From contig CAJXTU010000001.1 of NCBI GenBank assembly GCA_913060865.1, forward strand, positions 1 to 64,000: DNA of 64,000 nucleotides. The letters run 5' to 3'. Positions within the stretch are counted from its first letter, which is position 1, and each line of letters opens with the position of its first letter. Both the position numbers and the translations under genes were made by a program. The DNA is from an uncultured Cycloclasticus sp. GTDB lineage: Bacteria > Pseudomonadota > Gammaproteobacteria > Methylococcales > Cycloclasticaceae. Positions 54,148 to 63,436 of the stretch are shown here, in pieces. The notes under the pieces are model-generated. The model was not told the DNA's origin. It ran no database searches and was given only the letters and a program-made list of their open reading frames with translations.

Positions 54148-54456
54148 TTAACAATAAATTTTTTTTAATAATTGGACTAAGTGTATAGCGGCTTTCTCAG
54201 CTACGCTGTATAGCACTTGGGTCGCATTTTTCCGGTGTTGTAGAACTCCGTTGTTACGCATAATAGCAAGGTGTTGCGAGACATTGCTTTGAGTGGATCC
54301 AACGAGGTTAATTAATTGTTGAACTGTTTTTTCATCGTGCCCTAATTCACAAATAATTTTTAATCGAATAGGGTGAGAAAGGACCTTTAGAAGTTCTGCA
54401 GCCTTGTTTATTTCGCTATCGCAGCTGATCAATGTATTAACGGCTTGATTACTCAT
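54148..54456 (-). CDS. ArsR-family repressor, probable persulfide sensor
   Basis: A 102-residue winged-helix protein (LLKVLSHPIRLKIICELGHDEKTVQQLINLVGSTQSNVSQHLAIMRNNGVL). It has three cysteines: 12, 36 and the C-terminal 102. The 66-residue spacing of Cys36 and Cys102 equals that of Cys41 and Cys107 in SqrR, which form a tetrasulfide bridge on exposure to sulfane sulfur. No arsenic or zinc site is evident. First gene of the operon, just before the rhodanese, so it could tune it by persulfide. The sensing role is inference. Confidence 0.85.
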   Translation of the reverse strand: MSNQAVNTLISCDSEINKAAELLKVLSHPIRLKIICELGHDEKTVQQLINLVGSTQSNVSQHLAIMRNNGVLQHRKNATQVLYSVAEKAAIHLVQLLKKIYC

Positions 54457-54554
54457 AATGTAGTGCCTTTGGGTTAGGTATTAAAGAGTGATATATCGTA
54501 AAATGATTCGAATATAGAAGTTTATTATAACAAGCAAATCGTGGAGATTGCATT

Positions 54555-56108
54555 TTGAAACAACATTTAGTGAGACGTCCCATTGTTTTGATGATTTTAG
54601 ATGGCTTCGGTTACTCTAAGTCCGGAGAATCTAATGCGATCGATACGGCGAACACGCCAACATGGGATACGTTGTGGGCAACTCGACCTAAAGCCTTATT
54701 GGATTGCTCTGGTTCAGCGGTGGGATTACCTGACCGGCAAATGGGGAACTCAGAAGTGGGGCACTTACATCTGGGTGCAGGTCGATTATTGCCGCAAACA
54801 CTCACTCAATTGAATAACGAAGTTGAGTCGGGAGCGTTTAAAAAGAACACCGTGCTTTGTGACCTTGTTAATGAGGTGATTTCTAATGATAAAGCGCTAC
54901 ACGTCGTGGGCTTATTATCACCTGGAGGTGTGCATAGTCATGAAAGTCACATTCAAGCGATGCTAGAAATGGCAGCAGAAAAAGGCGTTAAAAAGCTTTA
55001 TTTACATGCCATTCTTGACGGGCGAGATACACCACCGAAAAGCGCTCAGGCTTCATTGAAAAAAATGGACACATTATTTGAACATCTTGGTGTTGGTAAA
55101 ACGGTATCAATAGTCGGACGTTTTTACGCAATGGATAGGGATAATCGCTGGGACAGGATTCAACTTGCATATGATTTGTTAACGCAAGGCAAGGCTGAAT
55201 ACTCAGCTAGTACAGCGGTCAGTGGGCTATTGTCATCATATGAGCGAGGTCAGACAGATGAGTTTGTCTTGCCAACTAGTATTCATACTGAAGACGAAGT
55301 TGCAGTGAACATGATGAAAGGTGATAGCGTTGTCTTTATGAACTTCAGATCAGATAGAACGCGTGAGTTAACAAGAGCATTAACCGAGACGGGGTTTAAT
55401 GAGTTTGAGCGAAATGTTGTGCCCTCACTGAGTCAATTTGTTTGTTTAACAAAATATCATGAAGACTTTGTGCTACCGATTGCTTATCCACCGACCGACG
55501 TAAAAAATGGCTTTGGTGAGGTACTAGCGCAAAAAGGCCTAAAACAGCTTCGAATTGCAGAAACAGAAAAATATGCGCACGTTACCTTTTTCTTTAATGG
55601 TGGTGTGGACGAACCGAACGAAGGAGAGGATCGAATTCTGATCCCCTCACCGAATGTTAAAACATATGATCTACAGCCTGAAATGAGCGCGCCAGAGTTA
55701 ACCGATAAACTCGTTGAGGCGGTCTTATCAGGAAAATATGATGCGATAATTACTAATTATGCAAACTGCGATATGGTCGGTCACACCGGTGATTTTGAAG
55801 CGGCTGTTAAAGCGGTTGAGACTATCGATGTATGTATATCTAGATTAATAAAGGCGCTTGATCAAGTCGGTGGCGAGGTGTTTATAACGGCGGATCATGG
55901 TAATGCAGAACAAATGACCGATCCAACATCAGGCCAAACGCATACTGCGCATACAACGAATCCAGTTCCATTTGTTTACGTGGGGCGCTCTGCAACATTA
56001 GATAAGACAGGGGATTTAGCCGATGTAGCACCTACATTGTTAGCGGCTATGGGTATTATGCCGCCAGAGGAAATGAGCGGTCATAGCTTGTTACATTTAG
56101 CTGATTAG
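54555..56108 (+). CDS. gpmI: 2,3-bisphosphoglycerate-independent phosphoglycerate mutase
   Basis: A 517-residue enzyme with VLMILDGFGYS, the phosphorylated Ser in MGNSEVGHLHLGAGR, LHAILDGRDTPP and metal-binding TADHGNAEQM. It interconverts 3- and 2-phosphoglycerate with two manganese ions. Divergent from the arsR gene; followed by envC at 10 bases. Confidence 0.98.
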   Translation: MKQHLVRRPIVLMILDGFGYSKSGESNAIDTANTPTWDTLWATRPKALLDCSGSAVGLPDRQMGNSEVGHLHLGAGRLLPQTLTQLNNEVESGAFKKNTVLCDLVNEVISNDKALHVVGLLSPGGVHSHESHIQAMLEMAAEKGVKKLYLHAILDGRDTPPKSAQASLKKMDTLFEHLGVGKTVSIVGRFYAMDRDNRWDRIQLAYDLLTQGKAEYSASTAVSGLLSSYERGQTDEFVLPTSIHTEDEVAVNMMKGDSVVFMNFRSDRTRELTRALTETGFNEFERNVVPSLSQFVCLTKYHEDFVLPIAYPPTDVKNGFGEVLAQKGLKQLRIAETEKYAHVTFFFNGGVDEPNEGEDRILIPSPNVKTYDLQPEMSAPELTDKLVEAVLSGKYDAIITNYANCDMVGHTGDFEAAVKAVETIDVCISRLIKALDQVGGEVFITADHGNAEQMTDPTSGQTHTAHTTNPVPFVYVGRSATLDKTGDLADVAPTLLAAMGIMPPEEMSGHSLLHLAD

Positions 56109-56118
56109 ATGAGTTTCT

Positions 56119-57297
56119 TTGCCTAAATTATTTTTAATCCCCAGCTTCATCAGTAGCTTATTGCTGCTGCTATTGCTGGTGTGTTCAGGCCATTTGTTTG
56201 CCTCTCCTGAGGGCGACAAAAAGAAACAATTAGCGTTGTTACGCGAGCGGATGCAGTCTGTTGAAAAGAGCATTGCGTTAACTCAACAGTCGAAAACAAA
56301 AGAAGAGCGAGAGCTTAGACAAGTTGAGAAGCGATTGAGCGACTCTTCAAAGAAGCTTCAATTGCTCAATAGTAAGTTAGCTAAAGCGAATAAAAAAATT
56401 AAAGCGCTGAAAGTCGAGCAAGTAACCTTACAGCAAGGGATAACAGCGCAAAAGTCTTTATTAGCGGAGCAATTGAAGTCGGCCTATTTGATGGGTAAAC
56501 AGCAGCGTGTGAAGATGTTATTAAATCAGCAACAGCCGGACCGAATGAGCCGGGTGATGCTGTACTATGATTACTTTAATCAAGCGAGAGTTGATAACGT
56601 TAAGGTTTTAGAGGCGGATATTCAAAAATTGATTAATGTTGAGGAGCATCTCGATGCTGAGAAACGTCAGTTAGCCTCTTTTATTTCAGCCAAGAAAGTA
56701 GAGAATGAAACCTTAGTGGCGTCTAAAAAGCGTCGTAAAAATATTTTGGCAACGTTAAGTAAAGAGATTAAGTCATCTGCTCAGGAGCTGTCCGAGTTAA
56801 AAGAAAATGAGAAGCGCCTAACAGAACTTTTAGCCAGTATTCGCCAAGCGATAAACGATATTCCCGTGTTAACACAAAAGAATAAACCCTTTAAAAATTT
56901 AAAAGGAAAGCTATCGTGGCCAATAAAAGGGTCGTTACATAAAAAATTTGGTAGTGCTAGAAAGTCGGGTCGATATGATGGTGTTGTGATCGCTGCAAGC
57001 GAAGGCACGGTTATCCGGTCTATTTCACATGGTCGGGTTGTGTATGCCGACTGGTTGCGTGGTTATGGGTTATTGATTATTGTGGATCATGGGTCAAATT
57101 ATATGAGCTTATATGCGTTTAATGAAGGTCTGTATAAAGAGGTGGGTGACTGGGTTGAAGTGGGTGAGGCGATAGGAACAGTCGGTGTGAGTGGCGGTCA
57201 ACAAAAAGCCGGTCTATACTTCAGCATTAGGAAGAATGGAAAACCGGTGAATCCTATTCATTGGTGTCGCGCGGTCAAAAATGGTCGTGTTGGGTAA
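56119..57297 (+). CDS. envC: EnvC-like murein hydrolase activator (degenerate M23 domain)
   Basis: A 392-residue protein starting on TTG, with signal peptide (LLLLLLVCSGHLFA), a long coiled coil (about 30-250) and a C-terminal LytM/M23 domain. The zinc-binding His and Asp residues are missing (RYDGVVI and GLYFSIR where active enzymes have H-x3-D and HLHF), as in EnvC, which activates amidases at the septum instead of cutting murein. It lies in the gpmI-envC-ctpA-deacetylase series. Confidence 0.92.
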   Translation: MPKLFLIPSFISSLLLLLLLVCSGHLFASPEGDKKKQLALLRERMQSVEKSIALTQQSKTKEERELRQVEKRLSDSSKKLQLLNSKLAKANKKIKALKVEQVTLQQGITAQKSLLAEQLKSAYLMGKQQRVKMLLNQQQPDRMSRVMLYYDYFNQARVDNVKVLEADIQKLINVEEHLDAEKRQLASFISAKKVENETLVASKKRRKNILATLSKEIKSSAQELSELKENEKRLTELLASIRQAINDIPVLTQKNKPFKNLKGKLSWPIKGSLHKKFGSARKSGRYDGVVIAASEGTVIRSISHGRVVYADWLRGYGLLIIVDHGSNYMSLYAFNEGLYKEVGDWVEVGEAIGTVGVSGGQQKAGLYFSIRKNGKPVNPIHWCRAVKNGRVG

Positions 57298-57321
57298 ATA
57301 AAGCGAGTTAATGGAGTTGAT

Positions 57322-58620
57322 ATGAATTTTGTAGGTAAGACGTTACCAGTGTTATTGGTTGGTGCTGTGCTGGGAGTTATGTTAAGTGTTGGCGGTACGG
57401 TGTTGGCTGAGAAAGAATCAACTAAAAGCTCGCTCCCTTTAGAAGACTTAAAAGCATTCTCAGAAGTTTTTGGGCAAATTAAAGCCTCTTATGTTGAGGA
57501 TGTGAGTGATCACGACTTATTGGAAAATGCTATTAAGGGCATGCTGACAGGCCTTGACCCACATTCGACTTATCTGGACAAAAAAGCATTCAAAGAGTTA
57601 CGTGAAGGCACGCGAGGAGAGTTTGGCGGCTTAGGTATTGAAGTGGGTATGGAAGATGGTTTTGTAAAAGTAATTACTCCGATTGATGACACGCCAGCAT
57701 TTAAAGCAGGGGTTGAGGCAGGTGACTTGATTATTCGTTTAGATGAAAAGCCAGTGAAAGGGATGACTTTGTCAGATGCGGTAAAAATAATGCGCGGCAA
57801 ACCGGGCTCAGATATTTTATTAACGATCATCAGAGAAGGAGAGCCTAAACCGCTCAGAATTACCATCACACGTGCGGTGATTAAAGTAGTGAGTGTAAAA
57901 AATCGTATCTTAGAGCCAGGGTATGGTTATGTGCGAATTGCCAGTTTTCAGACACGGACAGGGGCCAATTTGCATGAGGCGATTTCTGAACTCAAAAAAC
58001 AAAGCGACAATAAAGAATTAAAAGGTTTGGTATTAGATTTACGAAATAACCCGGGTGGTTTGTTAAATGCAGCTGTTTCGGTCAGTGACTCTTTCTTGGA
58101 CTCCGGTTTAATTGTGTATACAGAAGGTCGAATTGAACATTCCAAAATGAGCTTTAAAGCGGGCCCGGATGATGTCTTAAAAGGCGCGCCGATTGTTGTG
58201 TTGATTAATGGGGGCTCTGCTTCTGCATCAGAAATTGTTGCCGGTGCGTTACAGGATCATAAACGTGCGGTAATTATGGGCCAGCAAAGTTTTGGTAAAG
58301 GGTCGGTACAAACAATCCTAGAGAATAACAAAGGCGGTGCCATCAAATTGACGACAGCTCGTTATTTCACACCATCAGGTCGCTCTATTCAAGCGGAAGG
58401 TATTACCCCTGATATTACCTTATCGGCTGTAAAACTAGAGCAATTAGATGATGACTTTGTGTCGATCAAAGAAAAAGACTTAACTAAGCACTTAGTGAAT
58501 ACCGATAGTGAAGAGCAGAAGGTAGAAAAAGAAGAGAAAGAAGAAAAACCGGTGGGTAACGACTATCCATTACACGAAGCACTTAACTTGCTTAAAGGCA
58601 TCAATATTTTAAGGAAATAA
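57322..58620 (+). CDS. ctpA: Carboxy-terminal processing peptidase (S41)
   Basis: A 432-residue protein with signal/anchor, a PDZ domain (GLGIEVGMEDGFVKVITPIDDTPAFKAGVEAGDLIIRLD) and a catalytic Ser-Lys dyad in NGGSASASEIVAGALQDHKRAVIMGQQSFGKGSVQ. A short charged Lys/Glu tail (VEKEEKEEKPVGNDYP) lies before the end. It degrades periplasmic proteins, often murein hydrolases. Inserted between envC and the deacetylase. Confidence 0.96.
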   Translation: MNFVGKTLPVLLVGAVLGVMLSVGGTVLAEKESTKSSLPLEDLKAFSEVFGQIKASYVEDVSDHDLLENAIKGMLTGLDPHSTYLDKKAFKELREGTRGEFGGLGIEVGMEDGFVKVITPIDDTPAFKAGVEAGDLIIRLDEKPVKGMTLSDAVKIMRGKPGSDILLTIIREGEPKPLRITITRAVIKVVSVKNRILEPGYGYVRIASFQTRTGANLHEAISELKKQSDNKELKGLVLDLRNNPGGLLNAAVSVSDSFLDSGLIVYTEGRIEHSKMSFKAGPDDVLKGAPIVVLINGGSASASEIVAGALQDHKRAVIMGQQSFGKGSVQTILENNKGGAIKLTTARYFTPSGRSIQAEGITPDITLSAVKLEQLDDDFVSIKEKDLTKHLVNTDSEEQKVEKEEKEEKPVGNDYPLHEALNLLKGINILRK

Positions 58621-58640
58621 GGGTCAAACTGGAATTACAG

Positions 58641-59423
58641 GTGCAAAAACTGACGATTATTCAAGCTTCTTTATTGATTGCTTGGGTTGTTTTGGCTGCA
58701 CCTAGCCATTCTGATGAACTAAAGCCAGATGCCGTTATCAGTATTATTATTGATGATATCGGTTATCGTTTAGAAGAAGGCCGAGAGATGATTAATTTAT
58801 CGGCTAATTTAACGTATGCGGTATTACCAAATGCACCGAAAGCTAGGCAATTAGCCAGCCTTGCACACCAACGTGGTAAAGAAGTCATGCTGCATATGCC
58901 GATGCAGTCAACCTTGGGAGAAGCCGCTGAAGAGGGTGTTTTAGCTATTGATATGGAAGAGCAAGAGGTTAAGCAAGCCTTATTGCAAGCGTTTGATAAA
59001 GTTCCTCATGCCATCGGTATGAATAATCATCAAGGTAGCTTGCTAACACGACATCCTGGACATATGACGTGGGTGATGAAAGCAATGCGAGAGGAAAATT
59101 ACTTTTTTGTTGATAGTCGAACAGCTAAACAGTCTATTGCGGCAAAAATTGCCATTGAGCAGGGTGTTCCAGTCGTCAGCAGGGATGTTTTTCTTGATCA
59201 TAGTATTGATACGGAACAAATTAAACAACAGCTTGATATTTTAATTAAACAGGCCCTAGAGAAAGGCTATGCCGTTGGTATTGGGCACCCACATCCAGAA
59301 ACATTAAGTGTGCTGCGAGAAATGCTACCCATGTTAGCCTTACGAGGAGTGAGGCTTGAACCCATTTCATATCAATTACAGAAAAGAGCCTCTAAGGCAA
59401 TGGCTCATAGGACGGCTAATTGA
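58641..59423 (+). CDS. Divergent polysaccharide deacetylase family protein (YibQ type)
   Basis: A 260-residue exported protein, GTG start, with signal peptide (IQASLLIAWVVLAAPSHS), VISIIIDDIGYRLEEGREMINL, VMLHMPMQ and GMNNHQGSLLTRH, the divergent deacetylase pattern. Same gene order as E. coli gpmI-envC-yibQ. Substrate unknown; presumably cell wall. Confidence 0.93.
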   Translation: MQKLTIIQASLLIAWVVLAAPSHSDELKPDAVISIIIDDIGYRLEEGREMINLSANLTYAVLPNAPKARQLASLAHQRGKEVMLHMPMQSTLGEAAEEGVLAIDMEEQEVKQALLQAFDKVPHAIGMNNHQGSLLTRHPGHMTWVMKAMREENYFFVDSRTAKQSIAAKIAIEQGVPVVSRDVFLDHSIDTEQIKQQLDILIKQALEKGYAVGIGHPHPETLSVLREMLPMLALRGVRLEPISYQLQKRASKAMAHRTAN

Positions 59424-59455
59424 ATTGAGGTGTTGCCTGCGTTATTAATGTAAAT

Positions 59456-59493
59456 AAAAAGCCCCTGCTGACTTCTCTAGCAGAGGCTTTTTT
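59456..59493. terminator. Bidirectional terminator between convergent genes
   Basis: GCCcCTGCT and AGCAGaGGC pair with one mismatch around a 9-base loop and are flanked by A and T tracts. Located between the deacetylase (+) and the choice-of-anchor gene (-). Confidence 0.85.
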
Positions 59494-59507
59494 AAGTGAG
59501 CGTTGTG

Positions 59508-60998
59508 TTAATCGATAATTATTTCGTAAAGGCTCACGGTATTGCTGATTTCACTGGTAACGATTAACCAGCCAACGCTGTCAGCTTTTTTAACAAAAAG
59601 TAGGCCTTCGGGTCCAATATCACCTTGCTCTTCAATGTTGATGTAGCCAGCCGGTTTAGATCTTCCTGGGTTAGAGATGTCATATATGAAAATGCCACTG
59701 GCTCTTTCCAGCCCAATAAAAGCATATGTCTTATTGCCTAGTTCACCGGTGGTAATAGACTCTGGTTCAGGCCCTTTATCGTCACTGCGTCCTTCTTCCC
59801 AAGGTTCATTGTTTACGTTGTTATCGGCGTATGCGGCGAGAAAACGTTCAAAGTCTGAACCAGAATCATAGACGCGTTTGCCGTTAGCATTCCATATGGA
59901 AAAAGAGCGAGCACCGTATGAATAAATTTCGTCAACATCGCCATCACCATCGGTATCGCCATAGGCAGAGGTTGTTTTTAAGCGGCCAAGGTTAGACTCT
60001 TTTTGAAGTTCTTCAGCATTAGGAAATACGTTAGGATCAAGCGGTAATTTTTTAACGCGAACTTCTTCACTGTAGCCATCGTAGTCTCTTGCGTCACCCT
60101 CGTTAGCAGAAAGAATAAAGGTCGCGTCGCCACGTTGGAAGCTTGCAATAGCGTCTGGTTGATACATGCCTTTTGTTGGCCAAGGTTGAATATTTATTGC
60201 GTTATCTTTGTTGCTAGCGTCAAAGGCATTTTTTTCTTGATGGTGTTTTTTGTAACCTAAGCCATAAATGTCTGTAATGGTGGCAGAAGCGATGTCTAGC
60301 TTAGCTAATGCATTGTTTTCTTGCAGGCTAATCCATGCCGTTTTTGAATCAGCTGAAACGGCGATATACTCAGGTTCTACATCTTGAGCAACTGAGGCGT
60401 TAGGGCCAAAAATACGCACGTTTTTTAATTTTACGCTGTTAAAGGCATTAAAATCTGCTGTCGTGGGTATCCACGTTGATGTATTGATAACGGTTACTGT
60501 GCCTTCGGGGTCGTTACTATAATAATCATTAGGTTCACCTTCGTTAGCAACAATCAAAAATTGACCATCAGGTGTAAATGTCAGCATGTCGGGTAATGCG
60601 CCAGCTGTTATGGTGCGCTGTAAATTTCCATCAAGGTCATAAATCAGAACGCTGCCTGGGTTTTGTTTGTTAGTCGCTTCAACTGCCACAGCAACCCAGT
60701 TACCATACGTGGCGACACTGTTAGGGCCACCTCCAATAAGAGAAAGGGCGCTAAATTCAGTGAGCGTGCCGTTATCATTCACACTAAGAATTCTTAATTC
60801 ATTCTCGGCGGCATTGGTAGTGTATATTTTATTTGATACGGGGCTAAAGGCTGAAATTTCAGTGCAGCTTTCTTCGCCGCCACATTCTTCCGTATAACTG
60901 CCTTGTTTGACAATATTAATACTTGCAAAAGAAAGTGATGGTGTTGATATGCCAAGTGCTAAGGTGACGCCAAGGGTGAGTCTTGTTAATGAATTCAT
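59508..60998 (-). CDS. Choice-of-anchor I domain exported protein
   Basis: A 496-residue protein with signal peptide (LTLGVTLALGISTPSLSFA) and a propeller-like repeat structure: VATYGNWVAVAVEA, LPDMLTFTPDGQFLIVANEGEPNDYYSNDPEGTVTVIN, EPEYIAVSADSKTAWISLQENNALAKLDI, FILSANEGDARDYDGYSEEVRVKKL and GPEPESITTGELGNKTYAFIGLERASGIFIYDI. The family is known only as cell-surface or secreted glycoprotein-like, sometimes joined to alkaline phosphatase. The calcium-like GDTDGDGDVDEIYSYGARS lies near residue 355. A good ribosome site (AAGGAC) supports the start. Function unknown. Confidence 0.85.
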   Translation of the reverse strand: MNSLTRLTLGVTLALGISTPSLSFASINIVKQGSYTEECGGEESCTEISAFSPVSNKIYTTNAAENELRILSVNDNGTLTEFSALSLIGGGPNSVATYGNWVAVAVEATNKQNPGSVLIYDLDGNLQRTITAGALPDMLTFTPDGQFLIVANEGEPNDYYSNDPEGTVTVINTSTWIPTTADFNAFNSVKLKNVRIFGPNASVAQDVEPEYIAVSADSKTAWISLQENNALAKLDIASATITDIYGLGYKKHHQEKNAFDASNKDNAINIQPWPTKGMYQPDAIASFQRGDATFILSANEGDARDYDGYSEEVRVKKLPLDPNVFPNAEELQKESNLGRLKTTSAYGDTDGDGDVDEIYSYGARSFSIWNANGKRVYDSGSDFERFLAAYADNNVNNEPWEEGRSDDKGPEPESITTGELGNKTYAFIGLERASGIFIYDISNPGRSKPAGYINIEEQGDIGPEGLLFVKKADSVGWLIVTSEISNTVSLYEIIID

Positions 60999-61176
60999 GA
61001 AATGTCCTTAAGGATAGAATTGGACATTCAATGTAATGGCAAAATGTGACGTTTGAGTGAATGCTACGAGATGTTTTGGTGACAATGCGGTAGATCGATG
61101 CTTCGCTAGGCGAACAGGCTCTCTAGCAGCTTATTGCTGCTAGTATCATCAAAAAAATAAAGGAATTGGTGGGCTA

Positions 61177-61629
61177 TTAATTAATGGCAGTTTGGTAGAA
61201 AACGCTAAATTCGTTTAATTTTTCTAATGCCAGTAAGCCAGCTTCTTTAGTTGAGAACTCAAGTGCATCAAACCCTACGCGCGTTAAATAAAGTGCTTGG
61301 TCAGGCAATACATCGCCAACTGCTCTAATTTCTTGAGTGTAACTGTATTTTTCACGTAACGTTTTGGCGAGGGAATAGCCGCGACCATCGACAAAAGTTG
61401 GGAAATGTATGGCAATGAGTTCAAAGTGCTGTAAATCATCAGTAAATTGATCGCAGCTTTCATCCCCTTGAACCAATAAGCCAAGAGAAGTTTTGTTAGC
61501 GATTAATTCACTTTTATTGGCATTCCAATAGGCTAAATCAATAATGTTGTGGTCGGCTTGTAGGGCTTGACCCTCTTCTAGCACGCTCCAACGGTCTTGA
61601 ACGATTTCACTATTTTTAATGAGCGTCAT
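61177..61629 (-). CDS. DUF934 protein, CysI partner
   Basis: A 150-residue protein from the ATG at 61629 (MTLIKNSEIVQDRW); a longer frame to 61758 lies wholly within the reductase gene. The core has IAIHFPTFVDGRGYSLAKTLREKYSYTQEIRAVGDVLPDQALYLTRVGFDALEF, the DUF934 pattern. It always follows a sulfite/nitrite reductase gene and overlaps it here by 14 bases. Role probably in assembly or electron transfer of that enzyme. Confidence 0.93.
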   Translation of the reverse strand: MTLIKNSEIVQDRWSVLEEGQALQADHNIIDLAYWNANKSELIANKTSLGLLVQGDESCDQFTDDLQHFELIAIHFPTFVDGRGYSLAKTLREKYSYTQEIRAVGDVLPDQALYLTRVGFDALEFSTKEAGLLALEKLNEFSVFYQTAIN

Positions 61630-63259
61630 ACACTTTATCCTTAAACGGTTGTAGTCCGATGCGTTGTAGCGTGTTTGCAAAGTCTTCGTCGCCTGTTCGG
61701 TTTGTCTTATAAACTTGAACAATATCATCAATGGCATCAACAACATCGTCCTTGGCAATGGCTTTGCCTAGTCTATCGCCGAGTTTGCTTTGATGACTAT
61801 CGGAACCACCTAGGGTTAACTGGTACCATTGCTCACCTTTTTTATCGACACCTAATATACCAATTTCACCAATACTGTGATGGCCACATCCATTCATGCA
61901 TCCGGACATTTTGAGACTGATATTACCTGTGTCGATCGCGCTGTCAGTAAAACGGTCGGTGATGCCTTGTGCAATATCAATAGAACTGGCATTTGCTAAG
62001 CTACAAAAATCTAGGCCGGGACAGCAAATCATGTCGGTAATCGTGCCAATATTTGCTGTAGCAAGATCCTGTTCGGTTAACTGTTGCCAAAGTGCGTATA
62101 AATCAGCGGATTTCACATCAGTTAAGGCTAAGTTTTGATCATGGGTGGTTCTAATTTGGCCAAAACTGAACTGATCTGCCATATTCGCAACCTGTTCCAT
62201 TTGCACGTTGGTGATATCGCCGGGTGGGCAATTGGGCGACTTAAGTGAAACAAACGCAACACGATAGCCTGGCTGTTTATGCTCTTTGGTGTTTTGCTTA
62301 AACCACTGGCGAAATGCGCCACTGTTAGCTAAATGCTGTTCTAAAGCTTCGTCGTTAGCCGTTTCGTAATTTAGAGGCGTAAAGTAATTCTTTACACGCT
62401 GAATGTTATCGTCAGTCAGTGTCAGTTGGCCGTCTCGGATAGAGGCCCATTCTGCTTCGACTTGTTCTTTAAAGGTCTCTAAACCGGTTTCACGTACTAG
62501 AATTTTTATACGTGCTTTATATTTATTATCACGTCGGCCAAATCGATTGTAGGTACGAAGAATGGCCTCAAGATAGGATAAAAGGTCTTTCTCAGCAATA
62601 AAAGGCGCGATGGTTTGTCCGATCACTGGTGTTCGACCCAAACCGCCACCGACTAGAACCTCAAAACCAATTTGCCCATCACCGTCTTTTTTAACGTGCA
62701 GGCCAATGTCGTGAACTTGCGTGGCAGCGCGATCTTTAGGTGAGCCACTAACCGCTATTTTAAATTTGCGCGGCAAATAGGAAAATTCAGGATGCAAGGT
62801 TGACCACTGGCGAATAATTTCGCAATACGGCCTAGGGTCCTCAATTTCATCTTTACAGACCCCAGCTAAAGGGTCTGATGTTGTATTACGAATGCAGTTA
62901 CCACTACTCTGAATGGCATGCATTTGAACGCTGGCCAAATCAGCAAGAATATTAGGCACTTGCTCAAGAGCAGGCCAGTTATATTGGATATTTTGCCGGG
63001 TCGTAAAGTGTCCGTAGTTTTTGTCGTATTTATGGGCAATATGAGCCAGCATACGGAGCTGTTTACTTGATAATAAGCCGTACGGTATATTGACGCGCAA
63101 CATGGGCGCGTGTGTTTGAATGTATAGGCCATTCATGAGGCGTAACGGACGAAATTGCTCTTCCGTTAAGTCGCCATTTAAGAACCGTGTTGTTTGATCG
63201 CGAAACTGTTCAACACGTTCGTTGACGAGAGTTTGATCAAATTCGTTATACAGGTACAT
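61616..63259 (-). CDS. cysI: Sulfite reductase hemoprotein (CysI type)
   Basis: A 547-residue siroheme and 4Fe-4S protein with two ferredoxin-like half-domains. Cluster ligands are in CCPGLDFCSLANA and SGCMNGCGHHSIGEIG. The N terminus has TTRQNIQYNWP and VQMHAIQSSGNCIRNTTSDP. It should reduce sulfite to sulfide for cysteine synthesis; nitrite is a less likely substrate. Divergent from metX, which makes the acceptor for sulfur assimilation. Confidence 0.95.
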   Translation of the reverse strand: MYLYNEFDQTLVNERVEQFRDQTTRFLNGDLTEEQFRPLRLMNGLYIQTHAPMLRVNIPYGLLSSKQLRMLAHIAHKYDKNYGHFTTRQNIQYNWPALEQVPNILADLASVQMHAIQSSGNCIRNTTSDPLAGVCKDEIEDPRPYCEIIRQWSTLHPEFSYLPRKFKIAVSGSPKDRAATQVHDIGLHVKKDGDGQIGFEVLVGGGLGRTPVIGQTIAPFIAEKDLLSYLEAILRTYNRFGRRDNKYKARIKILVRETGLETFKEQVEAEWASIRDGQLTLTDDNIQRVKNYFTPLNYETANDEALEQHLANSGAFRQWFKQNTKEHKQPGYRVAFVSLKSPNCPPGDITNVQMEQVANMADQFSFGQIRTTHDQNLALTDVKSADLYALWQQLTEQDLATANIGTITDMICCPGLDFCSLANASSIDIAQGITDRFTDSAIDTGNISLKMSGCMNGCGHHSIGEIGILGVDKKGEQWYQLTLGGSDSHQSKLGDRLGKAIAKDDVVDAIDDIVQVYKTNRTGDEDFANTLQRIGLQPFKDKVYDAH

Positions 63260-63398
63260 GGTATTATCGTCGCTTAAGGCGCATTAGAGTTAAAATTTAA
63301 CAGTGGCTTTAAATGGCTGTTTCAATGAAACTTATGAGCATTGAGTATAAAGTCATACTAAGCACGCGAATATAAAGAGTTTTCTATATAATTAAAAA

Positions 63399-63418
63399 TG
63401 ATATTAATTGATATTAAT
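63399..63418. repeat. Tandem 10-bp repeat before metX
   Basis: TGATATTAAT occurs twice in direct tandem, ending 18 bases before the metX start codon. Each copy is also near-palindromic (ATTAAT core). It may be a regulator site or a simple slippage repeat. Confidence 0.5.
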
Positions 63419-63436
63419 ATAACCTAAAAGAATAAA

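Noticed and set aside
61124-61142. TAGCAGC / GCTGCTA hairpin downstream of the DUF934 gene
   Set aside because: No T tract follows it on the minus strand, so it does not qualify as an intrinsic terminator.
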